Shown here: piece after piece, positions 44,987-53,102 of the stretch
How the letters are laid out: every line of letters begins with the position of its first letter
How positions within the stretch are numbered: the stretch's first letter is position 1
Assembly: GCA_900771955.1 (NCBI GenBank)
Contig: CAAGPW010000167.1
Location: forward strand, 30,153 to 94,152
DNA from: Lachnospiraceae bacterium
GTDB lineage: Bacteria; Bacillota; Clostridia; Lachnospirales; Lachnospiraceae
Length of the DNA: 64,000 bases
Reading direction: 5' to 3'
Program-made: the position numbers and the translations under genes
The notes under the pieces: model-generated
What the model was told of the DNA's origin: nothing
The model's database searches: none
What the model saw: the letters and a program-made list of their open reading frames with translations, nothing else

Positions 44987-46138
44987 TTATGCTTCCAGCA
45001 CTTCCTGCATCTGTCTGCTGCAGTCTTCCCAGGTTACCGGCCGGTATTCCGCCAGCCTTACTTTCCAAGCATCATATTCCCGGCAATCGGCAGTGTAATG
45101 TTCTACGATCCGGCAGAGTGCCTGCGCATCATCCTGTGGAAACCACCGGGGATAGTCTCCTCCCACTTCTCTGGATACCGGAATATCCGCCGCGATCACA
45201 GGGGTTCCTCTCAGAATCGACTCTATGATCGGAAGTCCAAAGCCTTCTGTATAACTGCAAAATGCCAGAAATTTTGCATTCTGGTATAAATACGTGATTC
45301 CCTTATCATCTAATCCTTCAAAATGGAAGATCCCTTTTCCGAAATCCGGATGCTTTTTTAATTGCTCTTCGAATGTTTCCATATTCCATCCCATGTATCC
45401 TGCAAAGATCACATGGTAGCCCAACTGTTTCAGGCCCTTCTCATACGCTTCCAGCACCAGCTTATGATTCTTTCTCGGCTCGATCGTACCCACCATCAAA
45501 ACATAGGGTCCCGACTGCACCGCCAGCTTTAATTCTTCCGGAACCTGCTCCTCTGTCACCTCTGCCTTTCTGGAAAAATCAGCTCCCAGAGGAACCACAT
45601 GGCAGGCCGGAAGTGCTATCTGCAACTGATCCGCCAGCTTCTGCAATTCCGTCACGGTTGCCTGTGCATTCACAATAATGTCATCCGCATATTGCAGGTG
45701 TGCCCCTACAAAATCCATGAAATTGTATACACCACGTTCCAGACAGTACTGCGGATGCGTCACGGAGATGATGTCATAAATATGTGCCACGATCCTGACT
45801 CCCTGCTTTTTCAGTATCGGCAGTAACCAGCTTCTTTTCACCCTGCACATCCACGCCGCATCCAGATCAAAAAACACACTTCCCTCTTTCATCTCGGAAA
45901 GCTCTATCTTTTGCCCGGTAATCATTTTATTTTTTACACCGGTCCCATGACGATAGTATTCGCTGAACATGGTATTGTCGATTCTATGGTAGACATTGTC
46001 TCTGGCGTTGTAGTGCAGCAGCACAACATCCTCTTTTTTTGTCTCCAGCAGGCGGATAATGATTTCCCTGGTCACTCGCTGGATTCCCGTTACAAAGGTA
46101 GCCAGTGTCAGGACACTGACATCTATATATATTTTCAT
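44987..46138 (-). CDS. Family GT4 glycosyltransferase, TGIQRV type
   Basis: Start ATG 46138 overlaps the stop of the small upstream gene and follows AAAGGTG (383 residues). MKIYIDVSVLTLATFVTGIQ at the N-terminus and EGFGLPIIESILRGTP near residue 285 (E-x7-E) mark a GT4 enzyme closely related to the first domain of 41928-44420. It lies in the run of glycosyltransferases and DUF4214-like proteins. Donor unknown. Confidence 0.92.
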   Translation of the reverse strand: MKIYIDVSVLTLATFVTGIQRVTREIIIRLLETKKEDVVLLHYNARDNVYHRIDNTMFSEYYRHGTGVKNKMITGQKIELSEMKEGSVFFDLDAAWMCRVKRSWLLPILKKQGVRIVAHIYDIISVTHPQYCLERGVYNFMDFVGAHLQYADDIIVNAQATVTELQKLADQLQIALPACHVVPLGADFSRKAEVTEEQVPEELKLAVQSGPYVLMVGTIEPRKNHKLVLEAYEKGLKQLGYHVIFAGYMGWNMETFEEQLKKHPDFGKGIFHFEGLDDKGITYLYQNAKFLAFCSYTEGFGLPIIESILRGTPVIAADIPVSREVGGDYPRWFPQDDAQALCRIVEHYTADCREYDAWKVRLAEYRPVTWEDCSRQMQEVLEA

Positions 46139-46620
46139 AGGAACACCTTTCTGATGATCTGTTGTATGGGATCCGGCAGCTTCTTGCCAAACTCTCTGAG
46201 ATTGGATTTGTCCGTCAGTCCGTAAAGCACTCCCAGCGTCTTGTACCGCAGTCCCCTTTTCTGTACAAAATAGGGATTGTCCTCCAGTCGGATATGGTTG
46301 ATTGCCACCACACTGGAACCTGCCAGGCATTGCAGTACCTCCCGCTGGAATGTCTCCTTCGGAAGGACATACTTTTCTTCCCAGAACTTCCGGGTGCGCT
46401 CGTCCGGCAGCCGTTTTAATGCTGCCACATACATTGCTTCCATAAACTCTTCATTGGGCAGCCCCAGATATTTTGACACAGTAATATCCTGCGGATGCGA
46501 CATCACATCACATAGGAAAGTACTTTTTCCATATCCGAACTGTTTTCCGGCAGCTTTCATATTGTCAGCCACTACATCATAAATTCCTGCATATACCTCT
46601 GCTTCTCTGCTTTCAGGCAT
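46135..46620 (-). CDS. Small DUF4214-like protein coupled to GT4
   Basis: The 161-residue protein lacks a signal peptide. EEFMEAMYVAALKRLPDERT, FWEEKYVLPKETFQREVLQC gives a DUF4214-like half-repeat, and the C-terminal GLRYKTLGVLYGLTDKSNLR/IQQIIRKVFL is basic and amphipathic. Its stop overlaps the GT4 start (ATGA), and AGGAG lies before its own ATG. It shares length and layout with 44458-44964. It is probably a partner protein that helps the GT4 to fold, localise or find its acceptor; this is inference. Confidence 0.72.
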   Translation of the reverse strand: MPESREAEVYAGIYDVVADNMKAAGKQFGYGKSTFLCDVMSHPQDITVSKYLGLPNEEFMEAMYVAALKRLPDERTRKFWEEKYVLPKETFQREVLQCLAGSSVVAINHIRLEDNPYFVQKRGLRYKTLGVLYGLTDKSNLREFGKKLPDPIQQIIRKVFL

Positions 46621-46712
46621 TGTTTTTCTCCTGCATCTGTTTCTCCTGATTTTCCGGTTGCTTCCTCTGGATTGTTTTAGTATATAACGATTCCTCTGCT
46701 ATTGCAAACTGC

Positions 46713-47822
46713 TCAGACTCCTGCTGCCTCCGCAAGCACTTTGAGATACCCCGCTGTCACAGCAGCAAGATCATATTCCGGGAAATCTTCCACCTTTTCC
46801 GGCCGTTGCAACGCTTCTTCTACTCTCTGGTTCCACTCCTCGGGGTCAAACGGATCATCAACATAAACTGCCTTCCCCTTTGTGATCTCTCTCAGACAGG
46901 TGCGGTCCGTCATTACCACGTTCTTTCCCTTGCGCATGGCTTCGATGGGCGGCATTCCGAAGCCCTCGAAGATGCTGGGGAACAGGAAGACATCGCAGTT
47001 CTCATACAGGCAGTCTCTCTCTTCATCCGATACAAAGCCGGTAAACACCAACATTTCCTTTATATCCAGACTGGCTACCAGTTCCTGCATCTTACTGTCG
47101 TCCCCCCCTACTCCGCTAAGGACGAGTTTTTCTTCCGTTTCACCTCTTTGTTTGCGCAGCTGCATCATTTTCAGGACTGTCGACAGATTTTTATGAGGCA
47201 GCATGGAGCTTACACAGTAGAAATATTTTCCCGGTTCGAGGTCGAATTTTTCAGCCAGCCGGGAAAATGGGATCTCCGATTGCCTGCTCAGGATGGGATC
47301 GTATATCGTTACCAGTTTATCTGCTGCAAAGGGATACTGTTTTGCAATATCTTCTTTCACGAAATCCGAGATTGCTATGATCTTTTCCGATGTGCGGCAG
47401 GTCTTTCTCCATGCGTATTTTAAGAACAGCCTTTTGACGGCAGAAAAATATTGGGGATAATGAAGAGCCTGAAGATCATGGATCACACTTACATACGGAA
47501 TTTTGCTGTGTGCCGTAGGTTTGCTGTATACAGGGATCAACATAGCATCTACCCGTTCGCTTACCGCCGTTTTATCGAGATGCAGATTCTCCCACAGGAT
47601 TCTTTTGGCCGGATTCGCACAATCCATGGGGCATACATGTATTTTTACACAAGAATGTTCCGTATAATGTTGAAAGCTTTCCGCATTGTCCCTGGCCACA
47701 AGCAGGACATATTCATGTTGTGGGGCATATTGGGTAAAGCCATCCAGCAGATTCCGGACGACACTCTCCGTTCCTCCGCAGATTCCTACGCGGACCCATA
47801 GCAGATCAATTCCTATTCTCAT
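46713..47822 (-). CDS. Family GT4 glycosyltransferase, mannosyl/rhamnosyl type
   Basis: The 369-residue GT-B enzyme has GIDLLWVRVGICGGTESVVR at the N-terminus, YFYCVSSMLPHKNLSTVL at the phosphate-binding region and FPSIFEGFGMPPIEAMRKG (E-x7-E). Its layout resembles WsaF/WbpY-like enzymes that use GDP-mannose or dTDP/GDP-rhamnose, and GDP-rhamnose genes are present at 6251-8326. It lies upstream of the small DUF4214-like genes and is likely the first gene of this run. Confidence 0.9.
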   Translation of the reverse strand: MRIGIDLLWVRVGICGGTESVVRNLLDGFTQYAPQHEYVLLVARDNAESFQHYTEHSCVKIHVCPMDCANPAKRILWENLHLDKTAVSERVDAMLIPVYSKPTAHSKIPYVSVIHDLQALHYPQYFSAVKRLFLKYAWRKTCRTSEKIIAISDFVKEDIAKQYPFAADKLVTIYDPILSRQSEIPFSRLAEKFDLEPGKYFYCVSSMLPHKNLSTVLKMMQLRKQRGETEEKLVLSGVGGDDSKMQELVASLDIKEMLVFTGFVSDEERDCLYENCDVFLFPSIFEGFGMPPIEAMRKGKNVVMTDRTCLREITKGKAVYVDDPFDPEEWNQRVEEALQRPEKVEDFPEYDLAAVTAGYLKVLAEAAGV

Positions 47823-47844
47823 TGCTCTTTTCCTTCTCTGATCT

Positions 47845-49563
47845 TCATAAGTCGGGTGCCATCGTTTTCTCCGCTACCACCCTGCACCTCTTCTTGCAGA
47901 ATGCGATTCCATACAGCAGAATATCCTGTCTGTCATCGTTTTGCAGGTATTCCTGATATCTTCTGTCCCTGATCTGCTCCAGAGCCTTCCTGCAGGCCTG
48001 TTCCATCTCCCGGAATTCTTTCACATACTTCAATTCCACCACTACACCGGCATCGGGATCATCCGTTTCCACAATAATATCCGCAAACCCTTCTCCTGCT
48101 TCCACGTTGGACTTTACCAGCCAGCCAGCATTTCCTGTTAAAATGCCTACCAAGAGATTATGGTAAGAACTTTCTTTCTCTTCCTTTCTGGCTTTCGTAT
48201 CAAATACGCTGACAGAATTACTCAGTACCTTATTCAGATACTTTTCCATAATTTCCGTATTTCCCTCTTCAAAAGCCTTCCAGAAGGCCTGCAGCTGTTC
48301 TGTATTCGAGAAGATAGACCGTTTAAACCATTCCTGTATCTGCAGTCGGAATACCTCTCTGACTTCTTTGTTGGGAATAAGCAGTCGGTAGGCACCGTCT
48401 TCACCAATTCCGGTATAGGTCAGATATCCGGTAGTAAATAATACGCTCCACAAATTATCAATGCTGCTGTCGATCTCATCGTAGGTAAGATCCAGGCGGA
48501 TCTGCTTTTCTATGGCCTCTCCTGCAATCAGCCTCTCGATTTCGTTTCTGGTCGTTTTACCGGCTTTATCAACAAATCTCTTTACCAGATCATTTCCACT
48601 GGTGTTGATCCAGTAGGCCTCCGGTCTGGCATCAGGATCATCCTTGATCCGGTCCACATGGTTGATCACGTCCCACGGGCAATAGACATCCACGTTACCA
48701 AAACGGTATCCGTCATACCATTCTTTTGTCTCGGAAAAGCGGTTTCCCACATGATAATAAGTCAGTAGTTTCTTCACCTCTTCATCTGTAAATCCAAACT
48801 GTTCCTCAAATCTGGTATCGGTAATAGATAATATCTTAAAGTTATTCAGTCCTGTAAAGATGCTTTCTTTGGACACACGAAGGCAGCCGGTTAATACTGC
48901 AAATTCCAATGCATCGTTGGTCTTTAATGCTTTTCCAAACATGGCACGCATCAGAGCTACCATTTCTCTATAGTATCCGTGTTGGAAAGCCTTATCTAAA
49001 GGCACATCGTATTCATCAATCAGAATGACCGTTTTCTTTCCATAATGCTTATATAAAAGTCTGGAAAGTATATGCAGGGAAGCATATAGCGTATTATCTT
49101 CCATAACATATTGTCCGCCATTCATTTTGCATAAGGAACAATAGGTTTCTCTGTCATAGGCGTCCAGTGCATCGCTGTTCTGCAAAAACGGGAATCTTCT
49201 TGCCTCTGTACCAATCAGTTCCGCCATCTGATATTTTGCCGTCTCAAAATCCAGTCCCTCTCCATTCTTAAACGATAAAAAGATCACCGGATACTTTCCC
49301 ATATGTTCATCGCACAGTTGCTTATTACCTGAAATATACAACCCGTCAAACAATGCAGCATCTGCGCCGATTTCAAAGAAGGACTTCAGCATGCTCATAT
49401 TGAGTGTTTTCCCAAAGCGGCGGGGACGTGTAAAAAGATTGACCTCCCCCCAATTAGAAAACAGTTGTTCAATCAGTCTGGTCTTATCAATATAATAGAA
49501 CCCATTTCTACGAATTTTTTCAAAATTATCAATCCCAACCGGTAACTTCATGGATTCGTTCAC
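47845..49563 (-). CDS. AAA-ATPase-like protein with PD-(D/E)XK nuclease C-terminus
   Basis: The start is GTG 49563, with AAGGAGGG six bases upstream (572 residues). The N-terminal AAA-ATPase-like domain has FEKIRRNGFYYIDKT, NLFTRPRRFGKTLNMSML (Walker A-like) and TVILIDEYDVPLDKA (Walker B). The C-terminus is a PD-(D/E)XK-type domain: AGEGFADIIVETDDPDAGVV and VELKYVKEF give Asp and Glu-x-Lys. The family occurs in many copies in gut Clostridia and Bacteroidetes; its job is not settled, with defence or selfish roles suggested. It has no obvious link to glycan synthesis and seems inserted here. Confidence 0.88.
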   Translation of the reverse strand: MNESMKLPVGIDNFEKIRRNGFYYIDKTRLIEQLFSNWGEVNLFTRPRRFGKTLNMSMLKSFFEIGADAALFDGLYISGNKQLCDEHMGKYPVIFLSFKNGEGLDFETAKYQMAELIGTEARRFPFLQNSDALDAYDRETYCSLCKMNGGQYVMEDNTLYASLHILSRLLYKHYGKKTVILIDEYDVPLDKAFQHGYYREMVALMRAMFGKALKTNDALEFAVLTGCLRVSKESIFTGLNNFKILSITDTRFEEQFGFTDEEVKKLLTYYHVGNRFSETKEWYDGYRFGNVDVYCPWDVINHVDRIKDDPDARPEAYWINTSGNDLVKRFVDKAGKTTRNEIERLIAGEAIEKQIRLDLTYDEIDSSIDNLWSVLFTTGYLTYTGIGEDGAYRLLIPNKEVREVFRLQIQEWFKRSIFSNTEQLQAFWKAFEEGNTEIMEKYLNKVLSNSVSVFDTKARKEEKESSYHNLLVGILTGNAGWLVKSNVEAGEGFADIIVETDDPDAGVVVELKYVKEFREMEQACRKALEQIRDRRYQEYLQNDDRQDILLYGIAFCKKRCRVVAEKTMAPDL

Positions 49564-49848
49564 ACCATCTGCCCTCCTTTTAAGAAATTATAGAATTTAT
49601 TCATTAAATAAGCATCCCTTAACGCCAACGGAGCCTTATTAAATAATGATTTTAATTCATCTCAATTTATCATAGTTAGCCACTCCTCCCATAAGCATTC
49701 TTCCGAAAACGCAATTTTCAATTACATTATAAGGAAATAGTAACATTTCTCCTATATTTGTCAACGCTTTTTATATCTCCTAAATTCCATAGACAAATCC
49801 CACTTCTAATGTTATTCTGAGAATATCGAAATAAGGAGAGAGCTCACG
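49564..49848. other. Divergent intergenic region
   Basis: About 285 AT-rich bases between the minus-strand ATPase-nuclease gene and the plus-strand small ORF. It holds the AAGGAGGG site for the former and the plus-strand promoter and AAGGAG site for the latter. No gene is seen in it. Confidence 0.5.
49790..49818 (+). promoter_or_regulatory. Probable sigma-A promoter of the small ORF and membrane protein
   Basis: TAGACA (49790-49795) and TATTCT (49813-49818) are separated by 17 bases. The boxes match consensus at five and four of six positions. Transcription would begin near 49825, some 24 bases before the small ORF. Confidence 0.5.
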
Positions 49849-49953
49849 ATGCAAATGATAAATTCAGAAGCAGTAATGCCCATTTTCCCAGCCGCCGGTT
49901 CCGTGAGGCAAATCGGTGATTGTATTGTCGTAAAACTAAGCACAGAAGGATGA
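49849..49953 (+). CDS. 34-residue ORF upstream of GT-C-like gene
   Basis: ATG 49849, ten bases after AAGGAG, opens a 34-residue frame (MQMINSEAVMPIFPAAGS...IVVKLSTEG) that ends at TGA 49953, six bases before the next gene. It has no membrane segment and no family I recognise. The good ribosome-binding site, spacing and placement on the same transcript suggest that it is translated, either as a small protein or as a leader that couples to the membrane protein gene. Confidence 0.5.
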   Translation: MQMINSEAVMPIFPAAGSVRQIGDCIVVKLSTEG

Positions 49954-49959
49954 TAAGAT

Positions 49960-51660
49960 ATGATACTGACATTTTTAGGCTTTGGCTGGATCGGATTTGC
50001 CGCTTTTCTATGCGGTTTCGCCTGTCTGCAACTGCTTTTTCCGAAAATTAATAAGAATTATTATAGTCTTGAATTGTATATCCTGTTCGGGTTATGTTTT
50101 CTTACGGTGTATGCGCAGACCTTCAGCCTCTTCCATAAGGTAGGGGCACTTGCCACCGGTGTTCTGCTGGCATTCTGTATGCTTGTCCTGATTCTTTTAC
50201 GCAAGTCCGTATGGGATTACCTGCGTACGGTTCTGCATAGCTGCAATGGGAAAGTACTGATTGCCCTGCCAATCATAGGGTTGCTGTCTCTGCTCCTGAC
50301 CGTTCCCTATGCGACGCATTATGACACTGGGCTCTACCATGCCCAGAGCATCCGTTGGATTGAGGAATATGGCATCGTGAAGGGTCTGGGCAACCTTCAC
50401 AACAGACTTGCCTATAACAGTGCTTTTTTCAGCCTGCAGGCTCTATTCAGTCTGAAATTCCTGGTAAATCAATCGTTGAATACCATGAATGGCTTCATCG
50501 CCTTCCTTCTGCTTTCCTATGCTGTGATCAGTCAACATGCTCTACGGAAGCAGAAGACGGTTACTTCCGATCTGTTCAAGCTTGGAATTATCATCTATCT
50601 GCTCCTTTCAGAAACAAAATTCTTCATTTCCTCACCGGGCTCTGATCTGGCAGCGCTTTCACTTGTTCTCTACCTCTGTGCAAAGTGGTGTGAACTGACA
50701 GAAACAGATCATACGGACGAAACAGCGTACGGACTGCTCTGCCTATTGTCTCTGTGGGCAATCACCATCAAGCTTTCCGCTGCAATGTTGATTCTGCTTG
50801 CCATATATCCGGCCATCATGCTGCTTCGCAATAAAAGATGGAAATTGACCGGACTCCTGATTGGTGTCGGAATCGCTATTGTTCTCCCCTTCCTCGCGCG
50901 CAATGTTATCATCTCCGGATATCTGTTATATCCTGCCGCTTCTCTCGATCTGTTTGATGTTGATTGGAAAATGGCCGCTTCTGTTGCAGAGAATGACAGT
51001 AAGGAGATCACCGCCTGGGGAAGAGGTCTGAAGATCGTAGAGCATTATGATGATCCCGCTTCGGTCTGGCTGCCTCTTTGGTATGATAGCCTGTCTGTTG
51101 GCTATCAGATTCTGGTCTGGTTAAATGTAGCTTGTTTAATCGGTAGCCTGGCATATGCCCTATACTGCATCAGGAAACGAAGAAATCCCAGGCAGCTGAA
51201 CTTGATATTATTTTGTGCGGCAGGTCTGCTGATGTGGTTCCTGTCTGCTCCACTGGTTCGTTACGGAATGATTTACCTGTTGCTGCTTCCCGCTTTCTTC
51301 CTAGGACAGCTGCTGGAGAAAGTCGATCTGTATCCGTTCAGTAATTTATGTGTCGCCCTATTTCTGATGACTAGTTTGCTGTCCATAACAGGATTTGTTG
51401 TAAGCTGCGAAGCCCCTCCCCTTGTAAGGCCTCAGGGATATTTGTACTTTAATGTAACGGAATCGTCTATCGATGGCGTGCCCATGTATATCGCCTCCGG
51501 AAGCGATTGTGTGGGATATTTCTATTTTCCCTCTACTCCAAATCAGAAACGATTGGATTTAGTGGAATTGAGAACACCCGGTAAGCTGGAGGACGGCTTC
51601 CGGCTAAAGGAAGAGTACCGTGACAAAAATATATTGACCTATGGCGCTATCGTAGATTAA
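49960..51660 (+). CDS. Polytopic membrane protein, GT-C/GT39-like
   Basis: The 566-residue protein has about twelve hydrophobic helices. After the third or fourth helix, PYATHYDTGLYHAQSIRWI places an acidic pair in the outer loop, and VKGLGNLHNRLAYNSAFFSL follows; these blocks recur in a family of GT-C-like membrane proteins of surface-polysaccharide loci. It probably transfers a sugar from a polyprenyl phosphate on the outer face. It is the only plus-strand gene among minus-strand neighbours. Its end meets the convergent GT2 gene at a shared hairpin. Confidence 0.8.
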   Translation: MILTFLGFGWIGFAAFLCGFACLQLLFPKINKNYYSLELYILFGLCFLTVYAQTFSLFHKVGALATGVLLAFCMLVLILLRKSVWDYLRTVLHSCNGKVLIALPIIGLLSLLLTVPYATHYDTGLYHAQSIRWIEEYGIVKGLGNLHNRLAYNSAFFSLQALFSLKFLVNQSLNTMNGFIAFLLLSYAVISQHALRKQKTVTSDLFKLGIIIYLLLSETKFFISSPGSDLAALSLVLYLCAKWCELTETDHTDETAYGLLCLLSLWAITIKLSAAMLILLAIYPAIMLLRNKRWKLTGLLIGVGIAIVLPFLARNVIISGYLLYPAASLDLFDVDWKMAASVAENDSKEITAWGRGLKIVEHYDDPASVWLPLWYDSLSVGYQILVWLNVACLIGSLAYALYCIRKRRNPRQLNLILFCAAGLLMWFLSAPLVRYGMIYLLLLPAFFLGQLLEKVDLYPFSNLCVALFLMTSLLSITGFVVSCEAPPLVRPQGYLYFNVTESSIDGVPMYIASGSDCVGYFYFPSTPNQKRLDLVELRTPGKLEDGFRLKEEYRDKNILTYGAIVD

Positions 51661-51663
51661 AAA

Positions 51664-51688
51664 ATACTGGGGTGCTCTACCCCAGTAT
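51664..51688 (-). terminator. Terminator at the convergent ends of GT-C-like and GT2 genes
   Basis: ATACTGGGGT (51664-51673) and ACCCCAGTAT (51679-51688) form a perfect 10-base stem with a 5-base loop. On the minus strand TTTTTT follows, so it ends the GT2 transcript. The GT2 stop codon lies within the hairpin. On the plus strand the T-tract is weak. Confidence 0.85.
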
Positions 51689-52426
51689 CATCTTCGCCGC
51701 CTCAATAGCCACGCACTCGATCATATACCATCTGCTATACCCGTTGATGCGGTAGCAATACCGGTAGCGGTCCAGGATCCGTTTCTTCGCTGCCTTCAGG
51801 TCCTTATGGTTGCTGGCGCCGCCCATATGAAAATTAGCCAGTACTTTGTCCACAGTGACGATCTCTTTCCCCAGTTTCCGCATCTGTAGGAAGAATCCGT
51901 AGTCGTCATGGATGCCCAGCTGGCGGAAGGGGTATTTCTTATAGCATTCCGCTTTTACGAAGGTGGTCGGGTGGTTCCAGTCTCTGGAGGTCTGGAATCT
52001 GCGGCTTCTGGCTCTTTTGACAAAGGTGCTGCCGTCCGCCTTGTGCATGCGGATGTTGGCATACATGAGGTCGCAGCCGGTCTTTTGGAACGTCTCCACG
52101 GCTGTCTCCACGGCCTCCGGCTCATACCAGTCATCGCTGTTGATGATGCCGATGATTTTGCCCGTGGCATGGCGGATTCCTTTGTTCATGGCATCGTAGA
52201 TACCGCCGTCGGGCTCGCTGAGGATATGATAGTGGATGCCCTTCTCCTCCAGCTGCGCCCGATAGGATTCCGCGATCTCCACCGTATGATCCCTGCTGGC
52301 ACCGTCGATGATCCAATATTCGATATTGTCATAGGTCTGGGCCAGCACGGATTCTATGGTGTGGCGAATGGTCTTTTCGCTGTTGAACGCCACAGTGATA
52401 ATACTGACCAACGGACTGTTATTCAT
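51677..52426 (-). CDS. Family GT2 glycosyltransferase
   Basis: The 249-residue GT-A enzyme has VSIITVAFNSEKTIRHTI, YWIIDGASRDHTVEI and the metal-binding SDD in GIINSDDWYEPEA; it resembles the WcaA/WcaE type. WNHPTTFVKAECYKK is a typical acceptor-side block. It is a single-gene unit between two hairpins. Donor and acceptor unknown. Confidence 0.92.
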   Translation of the reverse strand: MNNSPLVSIITVAFNSEKTIRHTIESVLAQTYDNIEYWIIDGASRDHTVEIAESYRAQLEEKGIHYHILSEPDGGIYDAMNKGIRHATGKIIGIINSDDWYEPEAVETAVETFQKTGCDLMYANIRMHKADGSTFVKRARSRRFQTSRDWNHPTTFVKAECYKKYPFRQLGIHDDYGFFLQMRKLGKEIVTVDKVLANFHMGGASNHKDLKAAKKRILDRYRYCYRINGYSRWYMIECVAIEAAKMILG

Positions 52427-52457
52427 GATCTTGTCCTCTTTTCATTATAAAGTCAAA

Positions 52458-52494
52458 AAGTCCTATTACCACGGGAGATGGTAACATAGGACTT
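52458..52494 (-). terminator. Terminator of the ATPase/nuclease-like operon
   Basis: AAGTCCTAT (52458-52466) pairs with ATAGGACTT (52486-52494), and the inner TACC pairs with GGTA, with a small bulge. On the minus strand TTTTTGACTTT follows. It lies between the 199-residue gene and the GT2 gene. Confidence 0.8.
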
Positions 52495-52502
52495 CTAACT
52501 TC

Positions 52503-53102
52503 CTATTCTGCATAAATCACATTCATGACCGTCTGGAAATCCGATACGTCTATCGTAATTACCTGATGATACAGTAATCCCTTTACACGTTGCAATTTGA
52601 ATTGGACGGGGTAAGAATCCAAAACTGTCGCCTTGGAAAATTGCTTTAATTTCTGTGTAATTCCATTTATACTTTTGCTGCTCGCTATATCTGTTTTAGG
52701 ATCTTCCGTTCCTTTATTGTCATTATATACCACGATCATCCGAGTCTCCCTGGCAAGATCATCCAGATTCCCCTGATAATTCAGATAGATAGCCAGCTGT
52801 CCCAGACTGTCGAATGCCTTTTCATGTAATTCGGCTTTATCCCTTCTCAAATCTGCGGATTTTCTGTTCTTAAACTCAATGAGATTATAGTACTTCCCGC
52901 TTCGATACAGTGCATCACAGGATCTCGGTTTATTTCCCAGACGTACTTTTTTCGCTATTTGTTTTGATACTTCATCAAAATCATCTGCCTCATGTGTATC
53001 ATTCACTAAATATACAACATTGTTCTTATCGGAATCATCTTTTGATGTTTCTTTTAAAGTGCTTGCTATTTTCGTCTTATCATATGGTATATTCATAAGC
53101 AC
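52503..53102 (-). CDS. PD-(D/E)XK nuclease-like partner of AAA ATPase
   Basis: The 199-residue protein starts at GTG 53102 (GAAGGA six bases upstream) or ATG 53096; the GTG overlaps the region just after the ATPase stop. The centre, SCDALYRSGKYYNLIEFKN, fits the PD-(D/E)XK nuclease core: Asp, then Glu-x-Lys twelve residues later, between predicted strands. A helix with KAFDSLGQLAIYL follows, as in that fold. No family name can be given. Coupling to an AAA_21-type ATPase recalls two-gene defence systems such as Septu, which uses an HNH nuclease instead. The nuclease call is inferred from the motif alone. Confidence 0.72.
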   Translation of the reverse strand: MLMNIPYDKTKIASTLKETSKDDSDKNNVVYLVNDTHEADDFDEVSKQIAKKVRLGNKPRSCDALYRSGKYYNLIEFKNRKSADLRRDKAELHEKAFDSLGQLAIYLNYQGNLDDLARETRMIVVYNDNKGTEDPKTDIASSKSINGITQKLKQFSKATVLDSYPVQFKLQRVKGLLYHQVITIDVSDFQTVMNVIYAE

